Shown in pieces: positions 42,723-52,581 of a DNA stretch of 64,000 nucleotides (its first letter is position 1; each line of letters begins with the position of its first letter). The position numbers and the translations under genes were made by a program. The notes below the pieces were generated by a model. It was not told where the DNA came from, made no database searches, and saw nothing but the letters and a program-made list of their open reading frames with translations. Source of the DNA: SLRI01 sp964460465 (lineage in GTDB: Bacteria > Pseudomonadota > Alphaproteobacteria > Geminicoccales > Geminicoccaceae); NCBI GenBank assembly GCA_964460465.1, contig CAYWSB010000003.1:1-64000 (forward strand), in the 5' to 3' direction.

Positions 42723-43880
42723 GTGCAGAGCGACGCCTATCCTCCGGAACGTCTCGCCTGGCTGCGGCTCGCCCGCTCGCGCGGCCTCGGCGGCACGTTG
42801 TTCTTTCGCCTGATCGAGCGCTTCGGCCAGCCCTCGGCGGTGCTCCGGGCGCTGCCCCGGCTGCAGGCGCAACTGGCGCCCAAAGGCTTCGAGCTGGCGG
42901 GCGAGCGGCAGATCGAGGAGGAGATCCTGGCGCTGGCCGGCCTGGGTGGCGTCCATCTCATGGCCGACGAGCCGGGCTATCCGATGGCGCTGCGGCATAG
43001 CGCCGATCCACCGCCGGTGCTGACGCTGCTGGGCCGGGCGTCGCTGCTCGAGGGCCGCGCCCTGGCGATCGTCGGTGCCCGCAACGCCAGTGGCAACGGC
43101 CGCTTCCTCGCCACCACGCTCGCCCGCGAGGCGAGCCGGCGCGGGCTCACCGTGATCTCCGGGCTCGCCCGCGGCATCGACACCGCGGCGCATCAGGGCG
43201 GGCTCGACGGCCCGGGGTCGACCGTCGCCGTGCTGGGCTCGGGCCTCGACGTGGTCTACCCGCCCGAGAACGCCGAGCTCTACGCCCGGATCGCGGCCGA
43301 CGGGCTCATCGTCAGCGAGCGGGCCCCCGGCACCCCGCCGCTCGCCCGGCATTTTCCCCGCCGCAACCGGATCATCGCCGGCCTCGCCTCGGCCGTCCTC
43401 GTCGTCGAGGCGGCGGCCCGGTCGGGCTCGCTGATGACCGCCCGGCTCGCCGCTGCGGAGGGCCGCGAGGTCATGGCGGTGCCGGGCTCGCCGCTCGACC
43501 CGCGCCATGCCGGCACCAACCAGCTGCTGCGCGATGGGGCGGCGCTGGTCACCGGCATCGACGACGTGATGGCGGCGCTCCCGGCCTGGACCGCGGCACC
43601 GCCGGCCACGGCCGAGCGCGCGCGTCCCGGCGCCGGCGAGGAGCCAGCGCCGCGGGTCCGACCGACCCCGGCGACCATGCCGGCGGCCCCGCCGGTGCCG
43701 CTCCAAGGCCTGCCGGAGCACATCGCGACCCTGCTCGGCGTCGAGCCGATGCCGGTTGACGAAGTCATACGCCAATGCCATGCATCGCCGGCAGAGGTCC
43801 AGAACGCGCTGCTCGACCTCGAGCTCGACGGTCGCGTCAAGCGCCATCCCGGCAACCGTATATCCCGCGCGTTGGCGTGA
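42723..43880 (+). CDS. dprA: DNA-processing protein DprA
   Basis: DprA loads RecA on incoming single-stranded DNA. The 385-residue protein has the N-terminal SAM-like helices, the Rossmann-fold core (LAIVGARNASGNGRFLATTL, VISGLARGIDTAAHQG, VAVLGSGLDVVYPPENAEL, SERAPGTPPLARHFPRRNRI) and SLMTARLAAAEGREVMAVPG. A C-terminal winged helix follows (EPMPVDEVIRQCHASPAEV, LLDLELDGRVKRHPGN). It starts at GTG 42723. topA follows 115 bases on. Confidence 0.95.
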   Translation: MQSDAYPPERLAWLRLARSRGLGGTLFFRLIERFGQPSAVLRALPRLQAQLAPKGFELAGERQIEEEILALAGLGGVHLMADEPGYPMALRHSADPPPVLTLLGRASLLEGRALAIVGARNASGNGRFLATTLAREASRRGLTVISGLARGIDTAAHQGGLDGPGSTVAVLGSGLDVVYPPENAELYARIAADGLIVSERAPGTPPLARHFPRRNRIIAGLASAVLVVEAAARSGSLMTARLAAAEGREVMAVPGSPLDPRHAGTNQLLRDGAALVTGIDDVMAALPAWTAAPPATAERARPGAGEEPAPRVRPTPATMPAAPPVPLQGLPEHIATLLGVEPMPVDEVIRQCHASPAEVQNALLDLELDGRVKRHPGNRISRALA

Positions 43881-43995
43881 AGGTCTGCTTTTTGCGGTGC
43901 CGCGGCTTGCCGGCAGCGGCGCCGGGACGACCTTCTGACCCTGACCACCAGAAGAACTCGGCCGCACCCGGGCCACTCTTGGATTGAGCCTGCGC

Positions 43996-46677
43996 ATGGA
44001 TGTCGTCGTCGTCGAATCCCCGACCAAGGCCAAGACGATCAAGAAGTACCTTGCCGACGCGCCCGACGTCGAGGCGAGCTACGGCCATGTGCGCGATCTG
44101 CCCGAGAAGGACGGCTCGGTCCTGCCGGACGACGACTTCAAGATGGTCTGGACCGTCCTCGACGACAAAAAGCGCCGTGTCGACGACATCGTGAAGGCGG
44201 TCAGGAAGGCCAAGCGGCTGTTCCTCGCCACCGACCCCGATCGCGAAGGCGAGGCGATCTCCTGGCACCTGCTCGAGGTCCTCAAGGAGCGCAAGGCGCT
44301 CAAGGACGTCGAGGTCAAGCGGGTGGTGTTCCACGAGATCACCAAGAACGCGGTGACCGAGGCGATGCGGCATCCGCGCGACCTCGACCAGAGCCTGATC
44401 GACGCCTACCTGGCGCGGCGCGCGCTCGACTACCTCGTCGGCTTCACCCTGAGCCCCGTCCTCTGGCGCAAGCTGCAGGGCTCGCGCTCGGCCGGCCGGG
44501 TGCAGTCGGTGGCGCTGCGGCTGATCTGCGAGCGCGAGGCCGAGATCGAGGCCTTCGTGCCGCGCGAGTACTGGACGGTCGACGCCCTGCTCGAGACGCC
44601 GGACAAGAGTCGCTTCAAGGCGAAGCTCACCCACCTGGGCGACAAGAAGCTCGGCAAGTTCGATCTCGCCGACGAGGCGGCGGCCAAGGCCGCCGTCGCC
44701 CGGATCGCGGCTGCCGATCTCGCCATCGGCCCGGTCGAGAAGAAGCAGGTGAGCCGCCAGCCGTCGCCGCCCTTCTCGACCTCGACGCTGCAGCAGGAGG
44801 CGGCGAGGAAGCTCGGCTTCTCCGCCGACCGGACGATGAAGACCGCCCAGCGACTGTTCGAAGGGGCGCAGCTCGGCGGCGAGACGGTGGGCCTGATCAC
44901 CTACATGCGCACCGATTCGGTGCAGCTCTCGGGCGAGGCGATCCGTGGTGCCCGCCAGCATATCGGCACGGCCTTCGGGCCGGCCTACCTGCCGGAGCAC
45001 CCGCGCGTCTTCAAGACCAAGACGAAGAACGCCCAGGAGGCGCACGAGGCGATCCGGCCGACCGATATCGGCCGCGAGCCGCAGCGGATCGGCCGCTACC
45101 TCGACGACGACCAGCGCCGGCTCTACGAGCTGATCTGGAAGCGCACCGTGGCCAGCCAGATGGCGGCGGCCCGGCTCGACCGGGTGACGGTCGACGTGCT
45201 CGACAAGGCCGGGGCGGTGACCTTGCGCGCCACCGGCCAGACGATCGCCTTCGACGGCTTCCTCAAGCTCTACCAGGAGGGCCGCGACGATCCGTCCGGC
45301 GACGACGAGGACGACGAGAACGTGCTCCTGCCCGCACTCGCGACCGGCACCCCGGTCGCGGAGCGCGGCGTCACCCCGGCGCAGCACTTCACCGAGCCGC
45401 CCCCGCGCTACAGCGAGGCCAGCCTCGTGAAGAAGCTGGAGGAGCTGGGGGTCGGCCGCCCCTCGACCTATGCCAGCATCATCTCGGTGCTGCAGAACCG
45501 GGACTATGTCCGCCTCGAGCAGAGGCGCTTCGTGCCCGAGGACCGCGGCCGGCTGGTCTCGGCCTTTCTGACCAGCTTCTTCGACCGCTACGTCCAGCCG
45601 ACCTTCACCGCCGCCCTCGAGGACAAGCTCGACCGGGTGGCCGCCGGCGAGCTGTCGTGGAAGGCGGTGCTGCAGGAGTTCTGGCAGCCCTTCGTCGCCA
45701 GTGTGGGCGAGGTGAGCGAGCTTCGGGTCGCCGAGGTCATCGACGCCTTGAACGACGCGCTGGCGGCACGGCTCTTCCCGCCGCGGGCCGACGGCAGCGA
45801 CGTGCGCTCCTGCCCGCTCTGCACGGAGGGCCGCCTCAGCCTCAAGCTCGGCCGCTACGGTGCCTTCGTCGGCTGCTCGAACTATCCCGAGTGCCGCTAC
45901 ACGCGCCAGCTCGGCGACGATGCCGACGCCGACCCGGCCAAGGGCAGGGACGAGAAGCTGCTGGGCGTCGATCCGGCAAGCCAGGAGGAGGTCTGGCTGA
46001 AGAACGGGCGCTTCGGCTTCTACATCCAGTCGGGCTCCGGCGACGCCCTCAAGCGCAGCTCGCTGCCGCCCAGCCTCGCACCGGCCGACGTCGACCTCGA
46101 GACCGCGCTCAAGCTCCTGGCCCTGCCGCGGCCGGTCGGCACCCATCCGGAGACCGGCGAGCCGATCACCGCCGGCATCAACCGCTACGGCCCCTTCGTC
46201 CAGCACCAGCGCCAGTTCGTCCGCCTGCCGCCCGACGAGGACGTGCTGACCATCGGCATGAACCGGGCGCTCACCCTGATCGCCGAGAACCCGGCCCGGG
46301 GCCGGCCCCGGGCCGAGGCCAAGGCGCTCAGGGAGCTGGGACCGCATCCCGCCGACGGCGAGCCCGTGGTGGTGCTCGACGGCCGGTTCGGGCCCTATGT
46401 CAAGCACGGCAAGGTCAATGCCAGCCTGCCGAAGGCCAAGACGGTCGAGGCGCTGTCCATGGCCGAGGCGGTCGAGCTGCTGGCGGCGCGCGCGGCCAAG
46501 GCCGGCGGCGGCAAGGCCCGGGGCAAGGCCAAGCCGGCGGCCAGGGCGGCGAACGGCAAGGCCAAGCCCGCCGCCAAGGGTGCGGCCAAGGGCAAGTCGG
46601 CGAGCAAGGCCAAGGTGCGGGCCAAGGCGCCGGCCAAGGCCAGCAGCCCGAAGGCGGCCGCCGGCGGCGGCTCCTGA
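43996..46677 (+). CDS. topA: DNA topoisomerase I
   Basis: TopA relaxes negative supercoils. The 893-residue protein has the TOPRIM start DVVVVESPTKAKTIKKYL and ATDPDREGEAISWHLLE, the catalytic Tyr in ITYMRTDSVQLS (about 305), and ERGVTPAQHFTEPPPRYSEASLVKKLEELGVGRPS-type core motifs. A zinc-finger segment CPLCTEGRLSLKLGRYGAFVGCSNYPEC follows, then glycine-rich repeats (FGFYIQSGSG, NRYGPFVQH, RFGPYVKHG). The last 70 residues are a Lys/Ala-rich, histone-like tail, common in alphaproteobacteria. A TTG at 43984 is the alternative start. rnr follows after 3 bases. Confidence 0.96.
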   Translation: MDVVVVESPTKAKTIKKYLADAPDVEASYGHVRDLPEKDGSVLPDDDFKMVWTVLDDKKRRVDDIVKAVRKAKRLFLATDPDREGEAISWHLLEVLKERKALKDVEVKRVVFHEITKNAVTEAMRHPRDLDQSLIDAYLARRALDYLVGFTLSPVLWRKLQGSRSAGRVQSVALRLICEREAEIEAFVPREYWTVDALLETPDKSRFKAKLTHLGDKKLGKFDLADEAAAKAAVARIAAADLAIGPVEKKQVSRQPSPPFSTSTLQQEAARKLGFSADRTMKTAQRLFEGAQLGGETVGLITYMRTDSVQLSGEAIRGARQHIGTAFGPAYLPEHPRVFKTKTKNAQEAHEAIRPTDIGREPQRIGRYLDDDQRRLYELIWKRTVASQMAAARLDRVTVDVLDKAGAVTLRATGQTIAFDGFLKLYQEGRDDPSGDDEDDENVLLPALATGTPVAERGVTPAQHFTEPPPRYSEASLVKKLEELGVGRPSTYASIISVLQNRDYVRLEQRRFVPEDRGRLVSAFLTSFFDRYVQPTFTAALEDKLDRVAAGELSWKAVLQEFWQPFVASVGEVSELRVAEVIDALNDALAARLFPPRADGSDVRSCPLCTEGRLSLKLGRYGAFVGCSNYPECRYTRQLGDDADADPAKGRDEKLLGVDPASQEEVWLKNGRFGFYIQSGSGDALKRSSLPPSLAPADVDLETALKLLALPRPVGTHPETGEPITAGINRYGPFVQHQRQFVRLPPDEDVLTIGMNRALTLIAENPARGRPRAEAKALRELGPHPADGEPVVVLDGRFGPYVKHGKVNASLPKAKTVEALSMAEAVELLAARAAKAGGGKARGKAKPAARAANGKAKPAAKGAAKGKSASKAKVRAKAPAKASSPKAAAGGGS

Positions 46678-46680
46678 GCC

Positions 46681-48816
46681 ATGCGTCGCCGGCGCGGTGA
46701 CGGCGGCGGACGCGACGCGGGGCAGCGCGACCGCGGCACCGGTCGCCGCAACCGCTTCGAGCGCACCGGCCTGCCGCCCGGGATGGCCGCGGTCGAGGTG
46801 ACCGCGATCGACGACGCGGGTGAGCTCGTCGGCGAGAGCCCGGCCGTGCCCGGCGCTTCGATCCGCGTCCTGGGCGAGGACGGCGGCGAGGCGCCGCTCG
46901 AGGTCGGCGACCGGGCGCTGATGCGCCTCGCCACCGACGCCGAGGGGATGATCGAGGGCCGGCTGTTCAGGAAGCTCGCCCGCCTCCAACGGGAAGCCGT
47001 GGGCGTCGTCGAGCGGCAGGGCCAGGCCTTCTTCCTCAGACCCAGCCGCAAGACCGCGAGCCGCGACGCGCCGACGCTCCTGCCGCTCGACCCGGACGGC
47101 CTCGAGCTCGCCGCGGGCGATCTGGTGCGCGCCCGGCTCGATCGCGGCCGACCCCTGGCACCGCCGCGCGGCATAGCGCTCGAGCGGCTCGGCAAGGCCG
47201 ACGACACGGGCTCGATCGCGCTGACCATCGCCGCCGACCTCGAGCTGCCCACCGTGTTCAGCCCGGCGGCCCTGGCCGTGGCGGAGAAGGCCACGAAGCC
47301 GCGCCTCGGCGGGCGCGTCGATCTGCGCGACCTCGACCTCGTGACCATCGACGGGGCCGATGCCCGCGACTTCGACGACGCCGTCTGGGCCGATCCCTCG
47401 CCCCTCGCGGATGGCGGCTTTCGGGCCGTGGTCGCGATCGCGGACGTGGCGCACTACGTCCAGCCTGGTGACCCGCTCGACCGGGAGGCGCTCGAGCGCG
47501 GCAACTCGGTCTACTTCCCCGACCGCGTCATCCCGATGCTGCCGGAGGCGCTCTCCAACGGCCTCTGCTCCCTGAAGCCGCACGAGGACCGCGCCAGCAT
47601 CGCGGTCGAGCTGGTCTTCGACGGCGAGGCCCGGCTCCAGCGCTGGCGCTTCATGCGGGCGCTGATCAAGAGCCGGGCCCGGCTGACCTACGAGCAGGTG
47701 CAGATGGCGCGGGACGGCAGCCCGGACGCGCTGACGGCGCCGCTGATGGAGAGCGTGATCGATCCGCTCTACGCGGTCTACGAGAAGCTGGCGGCCGCCC
47801 GGCGCAAGCGCGGCACGATCGAGCTGGAATTGCCCGAGCGGCAGATCCTGCTCGACCAGCACGGCACGGTGCAGGACATCGTCGTCCGGCGCCGGCTCGC
47901 CAGCCACATGCTGGTCGAGGAGCTGATGATCGCGGCCAACGTGGCCGCCGCCCGGGCGCTGGCCGACAAGAAGCGGCCCTGCCTCTTCCGGGTCCACGAC
48001 AAGCCCGATCCGGTTCGCATCGAGGCGCTGGCGCAGTACCTCGAGCGGCTCGGCATCGGCTGGTCGAGGACGGCGAAGAAGCCCGGCGACTTCACCCGCA
48101 TGCTCGAGCGGATCGTCGAGCCCGGCCTGCGCGAGCAGGTCTCGGGCTTCGTGCTGCGCGCCCAGGCGCAGGCCCTCTATCAGCCCGACAATCTCGGCCA
48201 TTTCGGCCTCAACCTTCGCCACTACGCGCACTTCACCTCGCCCATCCGCCGCTACTCTGACCTCGTCGTGCATCGCCTGCTGATCCACCACGAGAAGCTC
48301 GCCGGCCACGACGACGGCCGGGCCTACGATCTCGAGCAGCTCGAGCGGTTCGGCCGGCTGGTCTCCGCCACCGAGCGCAAGGCGGTCCAGGCCGAGCGCA
48401 TGGCGTTCGCCCGCTACACGGCCCTCTTCATGGCCGACAAGAAGGGGGCGCAGTTCACGGGCCGGGTGATCGGCGTGCAGCGCTTCGGCCTGTTCGTCAT
48501 TCTCGATGGCACCGGGGCCGAGGGCCTGGTGCCGGTCAGCACGCTGGGCGAGGATGCCTTCCACCTCGACGAGCAGCACCAGGCGCTCATCGGGATCCGC
48601 TACGGCGAGGCGTTTGGGCTCGGCGATCTCGTCACGGTGACCCTCGCCGACATCGACATCGTCCAGGGGCAGCTGAGCTTTCGCATCGACACGCACGAGC
48701 GGGCGCATGCGGCCGAGCTGGCGCGCGCCGCCTGGTCCAAGGCCGGGCCGATGCGGCGCGGCCGCCAGCTGACCGGTCGTTTGTCCCGTGCGCCCGCCGG
48801 CCGCCGCAAGCGCTGA
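46681..48816 (+). CDS. rnr: Ribonuclease R, short N-terminus
   Basis: RNase R degrades structured RNA 3' to 5'. The 711-residue protein has cold-shock-type domains (about 60-180), the catalytic DARDFDDAVWADPSP (about 232) and IADVAHYVQPGDPLDREA, SVYFPDRVIPMLPEALSNGLCSL, HFTSPIRRYSDLVVHRLLIHH and a C-terminal S1 domain (GRVIGVQRFGLFVILDGTGA). It is shorter than typical RNase R: the N-terminal winged-helix is replaced by an Arg/Gly-rich segment. The MFS gene begins inside its 3' end, overlapping by 29 bases. Confidence 0.93.
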   Translation: MRRRRGDGGGRDAGQRDRGTGRRNRFERTGLPPGMAAVEVTAIDDAGELVGESPAVPGASIRVLGEDGGEAPLEVGDRALMRLATDAEGMIEGRLFRKLARLQREAVGVVERQGQAFFLRPSRKTASRDAPTLLPLDPDGLELAAGDLVRARLDRGRPLAPPRGIALERLGKADDTGSIALTIAADLELPTVFSPAALAVAEKATKPRLGGRVDLRDLDLVTIDGADARDFDDAVWADPSPLADGGFRAVVAIADVAHYVQPGDPLDREALERGNSVYFPDRVIPMLPEALSNGLCSLKPHEDRASIAVELVFDGEARLQRWRFMRALIKSRARLTYEQVQMARDGSPDALTAPLMESVIDPLYAVYEKLAAARRKRGTIELELPERQILLDQHGTVQDIVVRRRLASHMLVEELMIAANVAAARALADKKRPCLFRVHDKPDPVRIEALAQYLERLGIGWSRTAKKPGDFTRMLERIVEPGLREQVSGFVLRAQAQALYQPDNLGHFGLNLRHYAHFTSPIRRYSDLVVHRLLIHHEKLAGHDDGRAYDLEQLERFGRLVSATERKAVQAERMAFARYTALFMADKKGAQFTGRVIGVQRFGLFVILDGTGAEGLVPVSTLGEDAFHLDEQHQALIGIRYGEAFGLGDLVTVTLADIDIVQGQLSFRIDTHERAHAAELARAAWSKAGPMRRGRQLTGRLSRAPAGRRKR

Positions 48817-49993
48817 GGCCGGGCCGCCGCGGACGCTCGAGCTCGCCGCCTTGATGGCGAGTGCGGCCATCGTCGGCGCGTCCTTGGCCTTGTCCTTCCC
48901 GCTGCTCTCGCTGGTCCTCGAGGCCGCTGGCGCCACACCGGCGGCGATCGGCCTGAACGCAGCGGCGCACGGCCTGGGCGTCGTCCTCGCCGCCCCGTTC
49001 TTCGGCCGGGCGATCCAGGCGCTGGGTGCCGCCCGGGTGATGCGCGCGGGTCTTGCCGTCGCCGCCCTCCTGCTGCTCGTCTTCCCGCTCCATGTCGACC
49101 TCGCGCTCTGGTTCGTGTTGCGCCTCGGTTTCGGGGCTGCGACGGCCGCGGTCTTCGTCGTCAGCGAGGCGGCCATCAACGCGCTGGTCGAGGACCACCG
49201 GCGCGGCCGGGTACTGGGGCTCTACGGCACACTTTTCGCGGTCGGCTACGCGACCGGCCCCCTGATCATCGCCGCGGTCGGCAGCGCCGGCATGCTGCCC
49301 TTCGCCATCGGTGCCGTGATCCTCGGCATCGGCCTCGTCCCCACCTTCGCCATGCCGTCGATCGACACGGCGCTCGCCGGCAGCCCGGGCGCCTATGCGG
49401 CGCGGCGCCTTTTCGGGCTTTGGCGGGTCGCGCCGCTGCTGCTGGCCGCGGCCGCCGTCGTCGCCCTGCTCGAGACCACGCAGTTTGCCCTTTTGCCCGT
49501 CTGGGGGCTCCGGCTGGGCATGACCGAGGGGACCACGGCGCTGCTGCTCGGCCTCTGGATCGGCGGCAACATCCTTTTGCAGTATCCCGTGGGCTGGCTC
49601 GCCGACCGGCTGCCGCGCCGCCGGTTGCTGGCCGCCTGCGCCGGGCTCGCCACCCTCCTGTCGCTCGCCCTGGTGAGTCCGGTCGTCACCGGCCAGCCGG
49701 GGCTGCTCTGGCCGATCCTGCTCGTCCACGGCGGCATGAGCGGCGGGCTCTACGTCCTGGCCCTGGCGCTGATGGGCGAGCGGTTCAAGGGTGCCTCGCT
49801 CGCCGGGGCCAACGCCGCCTTCATCCTGACCTACGAGGTGGGGGCGATGGTCGGCCCGCCCGTGGCCGGGGTCGCCATCTGGGCCGTGGGGGCACCCGGC
49901 ATGCCGCTCGTCTTCGCCCTGGCCCTCGCGGCCCTGGCGTTGGCGGCCCTGGGCACGCGCCCGCCCGCCGGCACCCCCGGGGCCGCACCGTGA
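48788..49993 (+). CDS. MFS transporter
   Basis: The 401-residue protein has about twelve hydrophobic segments and MFS signatures: LGVVLAAPFFGRAIQALGAA between helices 2 and 3, RLGFGAATAAVFVVSEAAIN, and DRLPRRRLLAACAGLATLL between helices 8 and 9. It resembles the sugar or drug efflux branch; the substrate is unknown. It starts at GTG 48788 within rnr. The downstream lactate permease gene overlaps its stop by four bases, so the two form an operon with rnr. Confidence 0.88.
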   Translation: MRPPAAASAEAGPPRTLELAALMASAAIVGASLALSFPLLSLVLEAAGATPAAIGLNAAAHGLGVVLAAPFFGRAIQALGAARVMRAGLAVAALLLLVFPLHVDLALWFVLRLGFGAATAAVFVVSEAAINALVEDHRRGRVLGLYGTLFAVGYATGPLIIAAVGSAGMLPFAIGAVILGIGLVPTFAMPSIDTALAGSPGAYAARRLFGLWRVAPLLLAAAAVVALLETTQFALLPVWGLRLGMTEGTTALLLGLWIGGNILLQYPVGWLADRLPRRRLLAACAGLATLLSLALVSPVVTGQPGLLWPILLVHGGMSGGLYVLALALMGERFKGASLAGANAAFILTYEVGAMVGPPVAGVAIWAVGAPGMPLVFALALAALALAALGTRPPAGTPGAAP

Positions 49994-51522
49994 CGGCACT
50001 TCTCGCCCTCCTCCCCATCCTGGTCATCGTCGCCCTGATGATCGGCCGTTCCTGGTCGGCCGCCCGGGCCGGCATGGCCGGCCTCGCCGTGGCCCTGCCC
50101 GTGGCACTCTGGGCCTTCGACTATCGCGGCCCCGACGCCGCCCCGGGCCTCGCCGCGGCCCTTCTGGGTCTGGTGGCCGAGGCCGGCTTCACCGCCGCCA
50201 CCATCCTCTGGATCGTCTTTCCGGCACTCTGGATCCACGAGCTGCAGCAGCGCACCGGGGCGACCGAGACCATCCGCCGCTCGCTCACGCGGCTTTCCGT
50301 CGACCCGCGGCTGACCGCGTTGCTGATCGCCTGGTTCTTCGCGCTCTTCGCCGAGGGTGCCGCCGGCTTCGGCACGCCGGTGGCGCTGGCCGCCCCGATC
50401 CTCGTGGGGCTGGGCTTTGCGCCGGTGCAGGCGGTGTCGCTGGCGCTGGTCGGGCATGCCGTGGGCGTCTCGTTCGGCGCCGTCGGCACGCCGGTGATGG
50501 CCCAGCTCGCGACCGCCGACCTCGCCCCTCAGGCCCTCGCCGGGGCCACGGCGCTGCTCCACGCGGCGCTGGGCTGGAGCATGGCGCTGACCCTGCATCG
50601 GATCGCCTGCCGGAGCGAGCACGGCAGCGGGCCGGCCGCCACTGCCGGCTGGCCCTGGCCGCTTCTGGCCGCCGCCACCTTCCTCGTCCCCTACGCCTCG
50701 ATCGCCTGGTGGATCGGCCCGGAGCTGCCGACGCTCGGCGGGGCGCTGCTCGGCGGCATGGCCTTCGCCTGGCTGGTCAACCGTCGGCCGCGGGCAGCGG
50801 CCGCACCGCACGGCGACCGGCCCGAGGCCCGCCGGGTCGTGCTCGCGGCGCTGCCCTATCTGGTGCTGCTGGCGCTGATCGTGCTCACCCGGCTGGTGCC
50901 GCCGCTGCAGGCCTGGCTCGGCGGCATCCGGCTCGAGTGGTCGCTGTTCGGCGACGGCTTTCGCGGCTCGTTCCAGCCGCTCTACCATCCGGGCACGATG
51001 CTGTTCCTCGGCCTCGTGGTGGGCGGCCTCGCGCGCGGCGACCGGGCCCGGGATTTGGCGGCCACGGCCCGGGCCGCGGCGGCCCGATTGCCCGCGGTGG
51101 CGGTGGCCCTCCTCGCCATGCTGACGATCGCCCGGCTGATGGTGCATGCCGGGCTGATCGAGGCGCTGGCCGAGGCGGCGGCTGCCACCGCGGGCCCGGC
51201 CTGGCCGCTCCTCGCGCCTGCCACGGGTGCCCTCGGCACCTTCGTGACCGGCTCGGCCACCGCCTCCAACATCCTCCTGACCGACTTCCAGCTGGCGACG
51301 GCGGGTGCCCTGGCCCTGCCGGCGCTCTGGATGGCGGCGGCGCAGGGCTTCGGGGCGGCCGTCGGCAACATCGTCTGCCCGCACAACATCGTCGCCGGCA
51401 ACGCCACGGTCGGGCTCGCCGGCAAGGAGGGGCCGGTGCTGCGGCAGATGCTGGGCCCGGCCCTGGTCTATGCCGGCCTCGGCGGGGTGCTGGTGGCGCT
51501 GATCGTCCGGCTCGCCGGCTGA
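49990..51522 (+). CDS. lctP: L-lactate permease (LctP family)
   Basis: The 510-residue protein has about fourteen membrane segments with the LctP hallmarks: AALLGLVAEAGFTAATILWIVFPALW near residue 60, LFAEGAAGFGTPVALAAPI around 125, GALGTFVTGSATASNILLTDFQ near 420, and AAVGNIVCPHNIVAGNATVG near 460. LctP takes up lactate or glycolate by proton symport. GTG 49990 overlaps the MFS stop (GTGA). No lactate dehydrogenase is adjacent, so the physiological substrate is open. Confidence 0.9.
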   Translation: MTALLALLPILVIVALMIGRSWSAARAGMAGLAVALPVALWAFDYRGPDAAPGLAAALLGLVAEAGFTAATILWIVFPALWIHELQQRTGATETIRRSLTRLSVDPRLTALLIAWFFALFAEGAAGFGTPVALAAPILVGLGFAPVQAVSLALVGHAVGVSFGAVGTPVMAQLATADLAPQALAGATALLHAALGWSMALTLHRIACRSEHGSGPAATAGWPWPLLAAATFLVPYASIAWWIGPELPTLGGALLGGMAFAWLVNRRPRAAAAPHGDRPEARRVVLAALPYLVLLALIVLTRLVPPLQAWLGGIRLEWSLFGDGFRGSFQPLYHPGTMLFLGLVVGGLARGDRARDLAATARAAAARLPAVAVALLAMLTIARLMVHAGLIEALAEAAAATAGPAWPLLAPATGALGTFVTGSATASNILLTDFQLATAGALALPALWMAAAQGFGAAVGNIVCPHNIVAGNATVGLAGKEGPVLRQMLGPALVYAGLGGVLVALIVRLAG

Positions 51523-51534
51523 CCTGCGGCCGCG

Positions 51535-52569
51535 TTGCGGCTTGAGCCCGACGCCTTCAAGGCCTACCTCCGGCCTGGACAGGGGCCGACGGGCGGCCCG
51601 GCAGGGCTGACGGGACCGATGCGACACGCGCTGGTGGTGGGCCTGGGCTACGGGCTAGGGCGGGGGCTCTTCTTCCTGCCGGAGGCGCGGCGGATCGGCA
51701 TCGAGCGCTGGGTCAGGGGCTGGGAGGAGGCGCAGCTCCTGGCGGCGACCGACGTGGCCTTCGTCAGCTGGGCGAAGAGCGGGCGGACTTGGCTCCGGAC
51801 GATGCTGAGCCGTGCCTTCCAGCGGGGCTACGGCATCCCCGCGACGAAGGCGCTCGAGTTCGACAACCTCAAGCGGCTGAACCCGAAGATCCCCTCGGTC
51901 TTCTTCACCCACGGCAACTACCTGCGCAACTACAACGGCGAGTGGGACGAGCGCTCGGCCTTCTGGGGCAAGCGGGTGCTGCTGCTGGTGCGCGATCCGC
52001 GCGACACCGCGGTCTCGCAGTACTTCCAGTGGAAGCACCGCATGCACCCCTCGAAGAAGGCGCTCAACTTCTACCCGCCGCACGGGGCCGAGGTGAGCCT
52101 CGCCGACTTCGTGCTCGAGGAGCCGATGGGGCTCGCGGGCGTGCTCGACTTCCTCGAGATCTGGGAGCGGACCCTGCCGAAGGTGGCGGCATCGCACACC
52201 GTGCATTACGAGACGCTCAGGGCCGATACCGCGGGCACGCTCGCCGGCATTCTCGACTTCCTCGGCACGCCGGTCGCACCCGAGGTGGTCGCGGACGCCG
52301 TCGCCTTCGCCTCGGTCGAGAACATGCGCCGGCTCGAGGCCGAGGGGGGCAAGGTCGGCTACTCGGGCCAGCGGCTCAAGCCCGGCGATGCCGCCAACCC
52401 CGAGAGCTTCAAGGTCCGGCGCGGCAAGGTGGGCGGCTGGCGCGACTATCTGACCGAGGCCGAGATCGCCGAGGTGGAGGCCAGGGTCGCGGCCCGGCCG
52501 GGCCAGCTCTTCGGCTACAAGCGGCCAGTGGCGGCGGCGACCGCGTCGGCTCGCGACGGGGCGGCCTGA
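51535..52569 (+). CDS. Sulfotransferase domain protein
   Basis: The product has the PAPS-binding motif SWAKSGRTWLRTMLSRAF (5'-phosphosulfate loop) and the 3'-phosphate motif LLLVRDPRDTAVSQYFQWK. An RRLEAEGGKVGYSGQRL and KVRRGKVGGWRDYL end resembles cytosolic-type sulfotransferases (the GxxGxWKxxxT-like site). It would move sulfate from PAPS to an unknown acceptor. The TTG at 51535 gives 344 residues; ATG 51619 gives 316 and keeps all motifs. It is followed 12 bases later by ccoS. Confidence 0.85.
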   Translation: MRLEPDAFKAYLRPGQGPTGGPAGLTGPMRHALVVGLGYGLGRGLFFLPEARRIGIERWVRGWEEAQLLAATDVAFVSWAKSGRTWLRTMLSRAFQRGYGIPATKALEFDNLKRLNPKIPSVFFTHGNYLRNYNGEWDERSAFWGKRVLLLVRDPRDTAVSQYFQWKHRMHPSKKALNFYPPHGAEVSLADFVLEEPMGLAGVLDFLEIWERTLPKVAASHTVHYETLRADTAGTLAGILDFLGTPVAPEVVADAVAFASVENMRRLEAEGGKVGYSGQRLKPGDAANPESFKVRRGKVGGWRDYLTEAEIAEVEARVAARPGQLFGYKRPVAAATASARDGAA

Positions 52570-52581
52570 GCGGAGCGCGAC

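Noticed and set aside
43837..49179. 1780-codon open frame on the minus strand
   Set aside because: Antisense shadow of topA, rnr and dprA; composition is Arg/Leu/Gly-rich with no domain.
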